Shown here: positions 10,301 through 20,200 of the stretch, one piece after another | Layout: the number at the start of each line of letters is the position of its first letter | Numbering within the stretch: position 1 is the stretch's first letter | Source of the DNA: Gemmatimonadota bacterium | Lineage (GTDB): Bacteria > Gemmatimonadota > Gemmatimonadetes > Longimicrobiales > Longimicrobiaceae | Assembly: GCA_028287185.1 (NCBI GenBank) | Contig: JAQBQD010000043.1 | Coordinates: forward strand, 1 to 64,000 | Length of the DNA: 64,000 nucleotides | Reading direction: 5' to 3' | The notes under the pieces: model-generated | Told to the model about the DNA's origin: nothing | Databases searched by the model: none | What the model saw: the letters and a program-made list of their open reading frames with translations, nothing else | Position numbers and translations under genes: made by a program

Positions 10301-13300
10301 GCGCGCACCTGGCGGCGCGGCTGCCGGAGTACATGCTGCCCGCCGCCTTCGTCGTGATCGGCGCCATCCCGCTGACGACGGCCGAGAAGGTGGACCGCCG
10401 CGCCCTTCCGGAGCCGGCGACGGTGGACGCCGCGCGCTCCTTCGCCCGGCCGGAGACGCCGGACGAGGTCGCGCTGGCGGCGATCTGGACGGAGCTGCTG
10501 GGTGTCGAGAGGGTCGGCGCGGAGGACGACTTCGTATCGCTGGGCGGGCACTCGCTGCTGGGCGTGCGCGTGATCTCGCGGATCGCCGGACGCCTGGGCG
10601 TGGAGGTGCCGCTGCGCGCGGTGTTCGAGGCGCCGACGGTCCGCACGCTCGCCCGCCGAGTGGCGGATGCCCGCGCGTCCACGGGCGTGTCGAGGACGGC
10701 TCCGATCCCGCGGGCGGACCGCTCGGCGCCCCTGCCGGCGTCGTTCGCGCAGGAGCGGATGTGGTTCCTGCAGCAGCTCGATCCCGGCTCGGCCGCGTAC
10801 AACATCGCGCTCGCGCTGCGGCTGCATGGCGGGCTGGATTCGGACGCGCTTCGCCGCGCGCTGGCCGAGGTCGTCCGCCGCCACGAGGTGCTGCGCACGG
10901 GGTTCGCCGCGGGCGAGGCCGGGCCGGTGCAGGTGGTGATGGGGGACGACGCGTTCGGCTGGGAATCCATCGACCTGTCGCACCTCACGCCCGATGTAGG
11001 GGGGGCGGAGGCGGCACGGCGAGCGGAGGCCGATGCCCGCGAGCCGTTCGACCTCGCGCGCGGGCCGGTGATGCGCGCGGTCCTCGTGCGCATTTCGGCC
11101 CACGAGCACGTGCTGTCGCTGGCGATGCACCACGTCGCGAGCGACGCGTGGTCGTGGGAGGTGATGAACCGCGAGCTGGGCGCGCTGTACGCCGCGTTCC
11201 GCGAGGGCCGTCCATCGCCCCTGCCCGAGCTGCCGGTGCAGTACGCGGACTTCGCGGCGTGGCAGCGCGGATGGCTGCGCGGTGCGGAGATGGAGCGGCA
11301 GGCGGCGTTCTGGCGCGAGCGGCTGGCGGGCGCTCCGGCGGTGCTGGAGCTGCCCACGGACCGGCCCCGCCCGGCCGTGCAGGACCTGCGCGGCGCCCTG
11401 CACCCGTTCCGTATTCCCGCGGACGTGGCGGATGCCGCGCGGGCGCTGGCGGCGAGCGAGCGCGCGACGCCGTTCATGGTGCTGCTGGCCGCGTTCGCCG
11501 TCGTGCTCCAGCGCTGGAGCGGCGACGACGACGTGGTGGTCGGCACGCCCGTCACCAGCCGTCCGCGGGCCGAGCTGGAGCCGCTGATCGGCTTCTTCAG
11601 CAACACGCTGCCCGTCCGCGCAAGCCTGGCCGGCCGCCCCGCCTTCCGCGAGGTGCTGCGCCGGGTGCGCGAGACCGCGGTGGACGCGTTCGCGCACCAG
11701 GACCTGCCGTTCGAGCGGATGGTGGACGAGGCGAAGGCGGAGCGCAGCCTGAGCCACACGCCGCTCTTCCAGGTGATGTTCTCGCTCCAGCACGGCTCCG
11801 CGACGGAGCTGTCGCTGCCGGGCATCACCGCGACGGACGCCGGCGTCGACCCCGGCACGTCGCGCTACGACCTGACCGTGCTGCTGAGCGACGGGCCCGC
11901 CGGCGCCCTCGACGGCCAGGCGGAGTTCGCCACCGCGCTGTGGGACGAGCCGACCATCGCCCGGCTGACGGCGCACCTCGCCGCCCTCCTCGGCGCGGCG
12001 ACGGCGGACCCGGACGCGCCCGTCGCCACGCTGCCCCTGCTGCCGGCGGACGAGCACGCGCGGGTGGTCAACGTCTTCAACCGCACCGAGATCGAGCTCG
12101 ACGGCAGGCTCGTCCATCACCTCGTCTCCGATACCGCCGCTCGGACGCCCGACGTGGTCGCCGTCGAGCACGCGGGCGAGTCCGTCACCTACGCGGAGCT
12201 GGAGGCACGCGCGAATCGCCTGGCGCACCGGCTCGTGCGCCTGGGCGTCGGCCGGGACGTGCGTGTGGCAGTGGCGCTGGAGCGGTCCATCGACATGGTC
12301 ACCGCCGTGCTCGCGGTGCTGAAGGCAGGCGGGTGCTACGTCGCGGTCGATCCGGCGTATCCCGCGGACCGAATCGCCTACATGCTGGCGGACAGCCGCG
12401 CGGCCGTGGTGCTCACGACGTCCGTCGTCGCGGCGCGGCTGCCGGCGACGGACGCCACGGTCCTGCGCCTCGACGCCGCCGACCTTTCCGCCGAGCGGAC
12501 GGATGCGCCGCGGGTAGAGGTCGACGCCGAGAGCCTGCTGTACGTGCTGTACACCTCCGGCTCCACGGGCCGGCCGAAGGGCGCCGCGCTGCCGCACCGC
12601 GCGCTGGCGAACGTGATCCGCTGGCAGGTGGCGCGCTGGCGGGATGATGCGCCCGCGCGGACGCTTCAGTTCGCGTCGCTGTCGTTCGACGTGTCGTTCC
12701 AGGAGATCTTCTCCACCTCGGCCGCCGGCGGCACGCTCGTGCTGATCGGCGACGACGCGCGACGCGACGCGGAGGCGCTCATCCGCCACCTGCGCGAGCA
12801 TCGCATCGAACGCCTGTTCCTGCCGTTCGCGGCGCTCCAGAACCTCGCCGAAGCGGCGGAAGGGGGCGACGCGCATCTCCCCCATCTGCGCGCCGTCATC
12901 ACCGCCGGGGAAGCGCTGCGCTCCACGCCGCAGCTCCGCGCCTTCTTCCGCGCGAACCCGCGGGCGGCGCTGGAGAACCAGTACGGGCCCAGCGAGACGC
13001 ACGTCATCTCCGCACACGTGGTCGACGGTGACCCGGAGGCGTGGCCGGCGCTGCCGCCAGTCGGCGCGCCGGTGGCGAACACGCGGCTGTACGTGATGGA
13101 TGGCGAGATGCAGCCCGCGCCCATCGGCGTGCCCGGCGAGCTGTTCGCGGGCGGGGCCAACCTGGCCCGCGGGTACCTCGATCGACCCGCGCTGACGGCC
13201 GAGCGCTTCATCCCCGATCCGTTCTCCGCCACGCCCGGCGCGCGCCTGTACCGCACGGGCGACCGGGTGAAGTGGCGCGCGGACGGGGCGCTGGAGTACG

Positions 13301-16300
13301 TGGGGCGGACGGACTTCCAGGTGAAGGTGCGCGGCTTCCGGGTGGAGCCGGGCGAGGTGGAGGCGGCGCTGACGGAGCATCCCGCCGTCGTCCAGGCCGC
13401 CGTCGTGGCGCGGGGCGAGGGCGCGGAGCGGCGGCTGGCGGCGTACGTCGTCCCCGCCGCAGGCGCCGCGCCGACGGTGGCGGAGCTGCGCGCGCACCTG
13501 GCCGCCCGGTTGCCGGAGCACATGGTGCCGCGCGGGTGGCGGGTGATGGATGCGCTCCCGCTGACGCTCAGCGGCAAGGTGGACCGCCGCGCCCTCCCTG
13601 AGCCCGACGCCGCGCCGGCCGACGAAGGCCGCGTGGAGGCGCGCACGCCGGCGGAGGAGATGGTGGCGGACGCGTGGCAGGCGGTGCTGAAGGTGCGGCC
13701 CGGCGCCCACGACAACTTCTTCACGCAGGGCGGGCACTCGCTGGCCGCGACGCAGGTGGTGGCGCGCATCCGCCGCGCGTTCGGCATCGACCTGCCGCTC
13801 CGCGCGCTGTTCGAGGCGCCCACCGTCGCCGGGCTGGCGGTGCGCGCGGCGGATGCGCGGCGGGGCGGCCACCTCCAGCTTCCTCCGCTGCTCCCAGTCG
13901 ATCGGGGAGCCGAGGCACCGCTGTCGTTCGCCCAGCAGCGCTTCTGGTTCGTGGAACGTATGGGTGCCGCGGGCGGGGCGTACAACATCCCCCTCCTGCT
14001 GACCCTCCGCGGGGAGCTGGACGTCGCCGCACTCCGCGCCGCGCTCGACGGCCTCGTCGCCCGGCACGAGGCGCTGCGGACCACGTTCCACCTGCGCGGC
14101 GGCCAGCCGGTGCAGGTCGTCGCTCCGGAGCACTCGGTCGATCTGCATCTCCACGACCTCGCCGGGCCCGACGGGTCGGCTGATGCGCGCGCGCACGCGG
14201 AGGCGGACCGCATCTCACGCGCGGAGTGGGAGGCGCCGTTCGACCTGGCGCGGGGTCCGCTGATGCGGGCGCGGCTTCTCCGCATGGCGGCGGATGAGCA
14301 CCGGCTTCTGCTCACCTTCCATCACGTTGTCTGCGATGCCTGGTCGCTGAACGTGGCGTTCCGCGAGCTGGGCGAGCTGTACGGGGCGGCGGTGGAGGGA
14401 AGGGAGGCGGATCTGCCGCCGCTGCCGGTTCAGTACGCCGACTACGCCATCTGGCAGCGCGAGCGGCTGGACGGCGCCTCGCTGGAGGCGGAGCTGGGCT
14501 ACTGGCGCACGCGGCTGGACGGCGCGGCGGTGATGGAGCTGCCGACGGACCGTCCGCGGCCGCCCGTGCAGGGCTTCCGCGGCGCGATGGTGCCGTTTCG
14601 CCTGGGCGCGGAGACGGCCGCGGGCGTGGCCGCACTCGCGCGGAGCGAGGGCGCGACGCCGTTCATGGTGCTGCTCGCCGCCTTCGACGTGCTGCTGTCG
14701 CGCTGGACGGGGGTGGAGGACGTCGTCGTCGGCTCCCCCGTCGCCGGGCGCGTGCCGGAGGAGACGGAGCCGCTGGTCGGTGTCTTCGTGAACACCCTGG
14801 CGCTGCGCACGGACGTCGGAGGAAATCCCAGCTTCCGCGAGGTGGTGTCGCGGGTGCGGGAAGCGACGCTGGACGCGTACGCCCACCAGGAGGTGCCGTT
14901 CGAGCGGCTGGTGGAGGAGCTGAAGGTGGGCCGCAGCCTGGACCGGCATCCGCTGTTCCAGGTGATCTTCTCCATGCACGCCGGCGGGTTCACGGCGCCG
15001 GAGATGCCGGGCCTGTCGGTTGCCGTGGCCGAGGGGGAAGGGGACACCAGCAAGGTCGATCTCGTCCTCGCGATGTCCGAGGATGCTGGCGAGCTGGACG
15101 GCGTCTTCCAGTACGCATCCGACCTGTTCGACGAGACGACCATCCGGCGGATGGCGTCGCACCTGGCAGCGCTGCTGGACGCCGCGCTGGCGGACCCCGC
15201 GCGCCCGGTCGCCGCGCTGCCGCTGATGCCGGCCGAGGAAGCCGCGCGGCTGGACACCTTCCACGGCGCGGCGGCGGACTATCCGCGCGGCGCCACGCTG
15301 CCCGCGCTGTTCGAGGTGCAGGCCGCGCGCACGCCTGACGCGATCGCCATCCGGTGGAACGGCGCCGCGACGACGTACGCGGAGCTGAACGCGGCGGCGA
15401 ATCGGCTGGCGCACCGGTTGATCGCGCTCGGCGTCGGCCCGGAGGTGCGCGTCGCGGTGTGCATGGAGCGCACGCCGGAGATGGTGGCCACGCTGCTGGC
15501 GGTGCAGAAGGCGGGCGGCGGGTACGTGCCCATCGACCCGGCGTACCCGGCGGATCGCATCGCCTACATGCTGGAGGATTCCGGCGCGTCTGTGCTGCTG
15601 ACCCACGCGCGCATCGCCGACCGGCTGCCGCCGTTCACCGGGACCACGATCCGGGTGGACGCCGATCGCGCGGAGATCGATCGTCAGCGCGCGGAGAATC
15701 CGTGCGTCCCGGTCGATCCGCGCAACCTCGCGTACGCCATCTACACCTCCGGATCGACGGGCCGGCCGAAGGGCGTGCAGATCGAGCATCGCAGCGCGGC
15801 GACGCTCGTCCACTGGCTTCGCGGACACGTGTCCGACGATGAACGGCGGGCGGTGCTGGCATCCACCTCCATCTCGTTCGACGTCTCCGTCGCGGAGATC
15901 TTCGGCACGCTGTGCTGGGGCGGCACGATCGTGCTCGTCCGCGACGCGCTGGCGCTGGCGGAGACGCGGGAGCCGGTGGTGCTCGCCAGCATGGCTCCCA
16001 GCGCCGCCGCCGAACTGCTGCGCATGGGCGCCATCCCGCCGACGCTGCGCGTGCTGAACCTGGGCGGAGAGGCACTGCCGAACGCGCTGGCCCAGGGGCT
16101 TCACGCGCTCGGCACGGTGCAGCGCGTGGGCAACTTCTACGGGCCCACGGAGGATACGACGTACTCCACGTGGTCGATCGTGGAGCGCGGGGCGAGCCGC
16201 GTCTACGTGGGCCGCCCCGTGGCGAACACGCGGGCGTACGTGCTGGATCGCAACCTCCGGCGCGTTCCCCTCGGCGTGCCCGGCGAGCTGTGGCTGGCTG

Positions 16301-17115
16301 GCGACGGCCTGGCGCGCGGCTATCACGACCGCCCGACGCTCACGGCGGAGCGCTTCGTCCCCGATCCGTTCTCCGCAGAGGAAGGCGCGCGCATGTACCG
16401 CGTGGGCGACCTCGTCCGCTGGAGGCTGGACGGGCAGCTCGAGTACCTGGGACGTCTCGACCACCAGGTGAAGATCCGCGGCCACCGGGTGGAGACGGGC
16501 GAGATCGAGGCCGTTCTCGCCGGACACCCGCGCGTCCGCGAGGCCGCCGTCGCCGCGCGCGAGGACGTGCCGGGCGATGCGCGGCTGGTGGCGTACGTCG
16601 TCGCGGCGGACGCATCGACCGAACCCACGCCCGCGGAGCTGCGCGAGCACCTGAAGGCGCGTCTGCCGGAGTACATGGTGCCCGCCGCGTGGGTGATGAT
16701 GGACGCGCTGCCGCTGAACCCCAACGGCAAGGTGGACCGCCTGCGCCTTCCCGCGCCGGGCGAGCGCGAGCGCACCCCGGCCGACGCCGCGCCGCGCACG
16801 GAGACGGAGCAGACCGTCGCCCGCGTGTGGCGCGAAGTCCTTGCCATTCCGCACGTGGGCGTGGACGAGAACTTCTTTGAGATCGGCGGCCATTCGCTGC
16901 TGCTGGCGCGCCTTCAGGAGCGGCTGAACGAGACCTTCGGAAGCTCGCTGAGCTTCGTCGACCTCTTCCAATTCTCCACCGTCGCCGCCCTTTCCGAGCG
17001 CCTGGCGCCGCCCGTGTCCACGGTGGACGATAGCGCGTCCGATGTCCCCGCGCCGAGCCCGACACCCGGCCGCGGAACCAGCCGCCGCGAGATGGTGCGG
17101 CGCGGGAGACGGTAG
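7330..17115 (+). CDS. NRPS, modules 3-5 (C-A-T x3)
   Basis: Elongating synthetase of 3261 residues with three C-A-T modules. Condensation sites are HHIVTDG (about 177), HHVASDA (about 1267) and HHVVCDA (about 2331); the last two have Ala in place of the usual Gly. Carrier sites GGHSL lie near 1070, 2135 and 3187. Pockets read D-A-E-L-S-G-A-V-T (module 3, unassigned; Glu at the third position sometimes accompanies basic side chains), D-V-Q-F-I-A-Q-V-I (module 4, close to Pro codes) and D-V-A-M-N-G-F-T-Y (module 5, unassigned). The first A domain holds a Ser-Asp-Ala repeat insert at about 633-656, just before its YTSGSTG loop, and has AEKVDR where NGKVDR is usual. The protein ends in a strongly basic tail (SRREMVRRGRR) that could dock to the acidic N-terminus of the PKS. 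Start ATG 7330, with a GGCGGAG site just in front. Confidence 0.94.
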   Translation: MTDVANRPQDLSPERRRLLELRMRARQAQAAGPELHPRARPDGTAPLSASQARLWVLDRMEPGNGDYSASLPLRVRGPLDVDALRRALETVVGRHESLRTTFTERDGVPVQVIHPPKPVPLVAADLSALSADGREAEVRRRADVDAGTGFDLEAGPVFRATLLRLGDEDHALLLTMHHIVTDGWSMGVLAREVGEAYAAHREGRAPELPPVPVQYADFAAWEHELLRGAELERLAAFWREALAGAPPSLDLPADHPRPPRASRAGGLAHARITPALAERLRAFAQGQDATLFHVLMAAFRVVLARHSGQDDVVIGTPLANRPRSVLDGLIGFFVNTVPLRGRVRADATFAEMVRAEKQTAYAAAQHAGLPFDRMVEELRVTRDPARNPVFQAMLALQNTRTEPPALAGAEVTQIDSDAGVARFELTLDHWLDADGGIGVHAEFAREVFDAATVDRILDHFVHVLEQGCATPHTRLAGLRHAPDAEVAQAEAWGRGAVDLPCTETLHGMIAAQAALTPDAPALAWDGGSLTYAEMVARAEILARRLRGMGVGPESVVGMMLPSSPEAVVAILGILRAGGAYLPLDAANPPARIAHALADSRAVAVVGYPAGAALASDLPFVAITGLESFAGIEESTDSTDSADSADSADSADSADSVGPGDAEDALSAEVRAESLAYVIYTSGSTGTPKGVGVAHGPAAMHARAVAREYRLRADDRCLGFAALTFDASVEHIFGTFAAGACLVPRTEVWGPAELARHVERLGITAALTSTGYWTQLTHDDAVLSSLRGNLRLLSTGGEEMRADAACAWYARPGGAQLDNAYGPTEAVVTAAFFRVPQDFAASNPARVPVGGPISGRTLRVLDDALNPVGIGVPGELCIGGFGLARGYLGRPALTAERFVPDPAGEPGARMYRTGDRARWREDGLLDYLGRADEQVKVRGYRIELGEVEAALRTHSSVVDCAVAARPDASGTLNLVAYVVPGGGALPDPAELRAHLAARLPEYMLPAAFVVIGAIPLTTAEKVDRRALPEPATVDAARSFARPETPDEVALAAIWTELLGVERVGAEDDFVSLGGHSLLGVRVISRIAGRLGVEVPLRAVFEAPTVRTLARRVADARASTGVSRTAPIPRADRSAPLPASFAQERMWFLQQLDPGSAAYNIALALRLHGGLDSDALRRALAEVVRRHEVLRTGFAAGEAGPVQVVMGDDAFGWESIDLSHLTPDVGGAEAARRAEADAREPFDLARGPVMRAVLVRISAHEHVLSLAMHHVASDAWSWEVMNRELGALYAAFREGRPSPLPELPVQYADFAAWQRGWLRGAEMERQAAFWRERLAGAPAVLELPTDRPRPAVQDLRGALHPFRIPADVADAARALAASERATPFMVLLAAFAVVLQRWSGDDDVVVGTPVTSRPRAELEPLIGFFSNTLPVRASLAGRPAFREVLRRVRETAVDAFAHQDLPFERMVDEAKAERSLSHTPLFQVMFSLQHGSATELSLPGITATDAGVDPGTSRYDLTVLLSDGPAGALDGQAEFATALWDEPTIARLTAHLAALLGAATADPDAPVATLPLLPADEHARVVNVFNRTEIELDGRLVHHLVSDTAARTPDVVAVEHAGESVTYAELEARANRLAHRLVRLGVGRDVRVAVALERSIDMVTAVLAVLKAGGCYVAVDPAYPADRIAYMLADSRAAVVLTTSVVAARLPATDATVLRLDAADLSAERTDAPRVEVDAESLLYVLYTSGSTGRPKGAALPHRALANVIRWQVARWRDDAPARTLQFASLSFDVSFQEIFSTSAAGGTLVLIGDDARRDAEALIRHLREHRIERLFLPFAALQNLAEAAEGGDAHLPHLRAVITAGEALRSTPQLRAFFRANPRAALENQYGPSETHVISAHVVDGDPEAWPALPPVGAPVANTRLYVMDGEMQPAPIGVPGELFAGGANLARGYLDRPALTAERFIPDPFSATPGARLYRTGDRVKWRADGALEYVGRTDFQVKVRGFRVEPGEVEAALTEHPAVVQAAVVARGEGAERRLAAYVVPAAGAAPTVAELRAHLAARLPEHMVPRGWRVMDALPLTLSGKVDRRALPEPDAAPADEGRVEARTPAEEMVADAWQAVLKVRPGAHDNFFTQGGHSLAATQVVARIRRAFGIDLPLRALFEAPTVAGLAVRAADARRGGHLQLPPLLPVDRGAEAPLSFAQQRFWFVERMGAAGGAYNIPLLLTLRGELDVAALRAALDGLVARHEALRTTFHLRGGQPVQVVAPEHSVDLHLHDLAGPDGSADARAHAEADRISRAEWEAPFDLARGPLMRARLLRMAADEHRLLLTFHHVVCDAWSLNVAFRELGELYGAAVEGREADLPPLPVQYADYAIWQRERLDGASLEAELGYWRTRLDGAAVMELPTDRPRPPVQGFRGAMVPFRLGAETAAGVAALARSEGATPFMVLLAAFDVLLSRWTGVEDVVVGSPVAGRVPEETEPLVGVFVNTLALRTDVGGNPSFREVVSRVREATLDAYAHQEVPFERLVEELKVGRSLDRHPLFQVIFSMHAGGFTAPEMPGLSVAVAEGEGDTSKVDLVLAMSEDAGELDGVFQYASDLFDETTIRRMASHLAALLDAALADPARPVAALPLMPAEEAARLDTFHGAAADYPRGATLPALFEVQAARTPDAIAIRWNGAATTYAELNAAANRLAHRLIALGVGPEVRVAVCMERTPEMVATLLAVQKAGGGYVPIDPAYPADRIAYMLEDSGASVLLTHARIADRLPPFTGTTIRVDADRAEIDRQRAENPCVPVDPRNLAYAIYTSGSTGRPKGVQIEHRSAATLVHWLRGHVSDDERRAVLASTSISFDVSVAEIFGTLCWGGTIVLVRDALALAETREPVVLASMAPSAAAELLRMGAIPPTLRVLNLGGEALPNALAQGLHALGTVQRVGNFYGPTEDTTYSTWSIVERGASRVYVGRPVANTRAYVLDRNLRRVPLGVPGELWLAGDGLARGYHDRPTLTAERFVPDPFSAEEGARMYRVGDLVRWRLDGQLEYLGRLDHQVKIRGHRVETGEIEAVLAGHPRVREAAVAAREDVPGDARLVAYVVAADASTEPTPAELREHLKARLPEYMVPAAWVMMDALPLNPNGKVDRLRLPAPGERERTPADAAPRTETEQTVARVWREVLAIPHVGVDENFFEIGGHSLLLARLQERLNETFGSSLSFVDLFQFSTVAALSERLAPPVSTVDDSASDVPAPSPTPGRGTSRREMVRRGRR
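9226..9297 (+). repeat. 9-base tandem repeat (GACTCGGCA type), 8 units
   Basis: Eight consecutive 9-base units run from GAATCGACC through four exact GACTCGGCA copies to GACTCGGTT. In frame they encode Glu/Asp-Ser-Thr/Ala/Val. They sit in a surface loop of the module-3 adenylation domain ahead of its A3 motif. Because the unit is a multiple of three, copy-number change does not break the gene. Confidence 0.95.
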
Positions 17116-17245
17116 ACCGGGCGATGCATCTCCATCGCGCGACGCGTTTCGGACGTCGGTCGCGAAAGAAACGGAAGCAGGACGCGCAGCATCCATCGAC
17201 CAATCGGGCCTTTCTCGCGGCCCTGCATGGAGATAGACGGACTAC

Positions 17246-20200
17246 ATGAGCACCGATCTCGACGCGCAGTCCCATCATCCGCAGCCCGACGCCGCATCCG
17301 ACGCGGCGGCGGAGTTCGACGCGTCCGGCGCGAGCGACCTGGACGTGGCCATCGTCGGCATGGCGGGCCGCTTTCCGGGCGCGGACGACCTGGACGCGTT
17401 CTGGGCCAACCTCCGCGATGGGGTGGAGTCCATCTCCTTCTTCACGGACGACGAGATGCGGGCCGCGGGCGTGTCCGAGGCGGAGCTCACGCATCCGGAC
17501 TACGTGAAGGCCATCGGGCGTCTGCGCGACGTGGAGCACTTCGACGCCGGCTTCTTCGGCTACAGCCCGCGCGAGGCGGAGGTGCTGGAGCCCGGCCATC
17601 GCCTGTTCCTGGAAGTCGCGTGGGAGGCGCTGGAGGACGCGGCGGTGGACCCCGCGCGCGTGGCGGGGCGTGTGGGCGTGTACGCGGGCGTGGGCTCCAG
17701 CGGCTACACCGAGCGCCACGTGAAGCCCAACGCGGCGCTCATGGAGTCCGCCGGCGACTTCCAGGTGAGCCTGGGCAGCGAGAAGGACTTCGTCGCCACG
17801 CGCACGTCGTACAAGCTGGACCTGCGCGGGCCCAGCCTGGCCGTGCAGACCGGGTGCTCCACCTCGCTGGTGGCCGTGCACCTGGCCGCGCAGAGCCTGC
17901 TGCGCGGCGAGTGCGACGTGGCGCTGGCGGGCGGCGCGTCCGTCATCGTCCCGCAGACCACGGGCTACACCTGGGCGCACGGCTCCATCGTCTCGCCGGA
18001 CGGGCACTGCCGCGCCTTCGACGCGCGCTCGGCCGGCGCGGTGTCGGGCAGCGGCGTGGGCGTGGTGGTGCTGAAGCGCCTGGACGATGCGCTGCGCGAC
18101 GGCGACCCGGTGCGCGCGGTGATCCGCGGAAGCGCCGTCAACAACGACGGCGGGGCGAAGGTGGCCTTCACCGCGCCGGGCGTGGAGGGCCAGGCGGCCG
18201 TCATCAAGGAGGCGCTGGAGGCCGCGGACGTGGAGCCGCAGACGGTGACGTACGTGGAGGCGCACGGCACGGGCACGGACCTGGGCGACGTGATCGAGAT
18301 CGCCGCGCTCACCCGCGCCTTCCGCGAGCGCACGGACCGCGCGGGCTTCTGCGCGGTGGGCTCGGTGAAGACCAACATCGGCCACCTGGATACCGCCGCG
18401 GGTATCGCCGGGCTCGTCAAGACGGTGCTGGCGATGGAGCACGCGCAGATCCCGCCCACGCTGCACTTCCAGGCGCCCAACCCGCGCATCGCCTTCGCCG
18501 CCGGCCCGTTCTACGTGGCCGCGGGCGAGACGGTGGCGTGGGAAACCGACGGCGGGCCGCGCCGCGCGGGCGTCAGCTCGTTCGGCATCGGCGGCACGAA
18601 CGCGCACGTGGTGCTGGAGGAGGCGCCCGCGCCGCAGCCGTCCGGCCCCTCGCGCCCCTGGCAGCTCCTGCTGACCAGCGCCCGCAGCGCCGCCGCCGCC
18701 CGCGATTCCACCGCGCGCCTGGCGGACCACGTCGAGCGGGATCCCGGCGAGCCGCTGGCGGACGTGGCGCACACGCTCCGCGAGGGGCGCCGCGCGTTCG
18801 CGCACCGGCGCATCGCCATCGTCCGCGAGGGGGAGGACGCGGCGGCCATCCTGCGTGGCGCCGTGCCGGAGCGTGTCGAGGCGGGCATCGCGGAGGCGGG
18901 CGCGCGCTCCGTCGCCTTCCTCTTCCCCGGCCTGGGCGACCATCACCCCAACATGGCGCGCGGGTTGTACGAGGCCGAGCCCGCGTTCCGCGCGGAGGTG
19001 GACCGGTGCGCCGCCATCCTCCGCCCGCTGCTGGGGATGGATATCCGCGAGGCCATCTTCGCCGGCGATGCGCCGTCCGACGAGGCGCCGAAGGCCGGCG
19101 GCTTCGACCTGCGGGGAATGCTGGCGCGCACGGCTCCTTCCGCCGAGTCGGAGAGGCTGAACCGCACCGCCATCGCGCAGCCCGCGGTGTTCGCCATCGA
19201 CTACGCGCTGGCGAAGCTGTGGATGAGCTGGGGCGTGGTGCCCGAGGCGGTGATCGGCCACTCGCTGGGCGAATACGCTGCCGCCTGCATCGCCGGCATC
19301 CTGTCGCTGAAGGACGCGCTCGCGCTGGTCGCGGGCCGCGCGCGCGCCATCGAGCCGCTGCCTGGTGGGGCGATGCTGGCCGTCTCGCTCGATCCGGACA
19401 CAGTCTATCCGTATCTCTCGACCGATGTGTCGATCGCCACGGTGAACGCGCCGGGGCTCTGCGTCGTCGCGGGACCGGAGGACGCGGTGGCATCCGTCGA
19501 GGCGCGGCTGGCGGCGGACGGGATCGTCGCGCGCAGGCTGGCGACCACGCACGCGTTCCACACGCCGATGCTTGCGCCGGCGGCGGGGCGCCTGGCGGAG
19601 ATCGCCGGCTCCGTGCGTCTGCGCGCGCCGCGCATCCCCATGGTCAGCAACGTGAGCGGAACCTGGATCACGGACGCGGAGGCGACGGACCCGGCGTACT
19701 GGACGCGGCACATGCTGGGCACCGTGCGCTTCGCGGAGGGCGTGGGCGAGCTGCTGCGCACCCCCGGCCGCGTGCTGCTGGAGGTGGGCCCCGGGCAGAC
19801 GCTTACGACGTTCGTGCGCCAGCGCCCGGGGGAGGGCGAGCAGGCCCCCGTCGCCGTGATCCCGTCCATGCGCTACGCCTACGACCGGCGGCCGGACCAG
19901 GCGGTGCTGCTGGAGGCGATGGGCCGCCTGTGGCTGGCCGGCGTGGCGCCGGACTGGACGGCGTTCCGCGGGCGCGAGCTGCGCCGCAAGCTCCATCTGC
20001 CGACGTACCCGTGGGAGAAGCAGCGCTACTGGGTCGATGCGCTCCCCGAGAACGCGCTCCCGTCCGCCCGCGCCAGCACGGACCCGGCGGACTGGACGTA
20101 CGTGCCCGACTGGCGCCGCGCTCCGGCTCCCGCGCCGTCGGCCGCCCTCGTCCGGATCCTCGTGGTGGCGGAGGACGACTCGGGCGATGCGCTCGCCGCG

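Noticed and set aside
12540-13060. Firm assignment of Pro to module 4 and of substrates to modules 1, 3, 5 and 12
   Set aside because: The module-4 code is only close to known Pro codes, and the other four do not match any code I know with confidence. They are listed as read, without a firm call.
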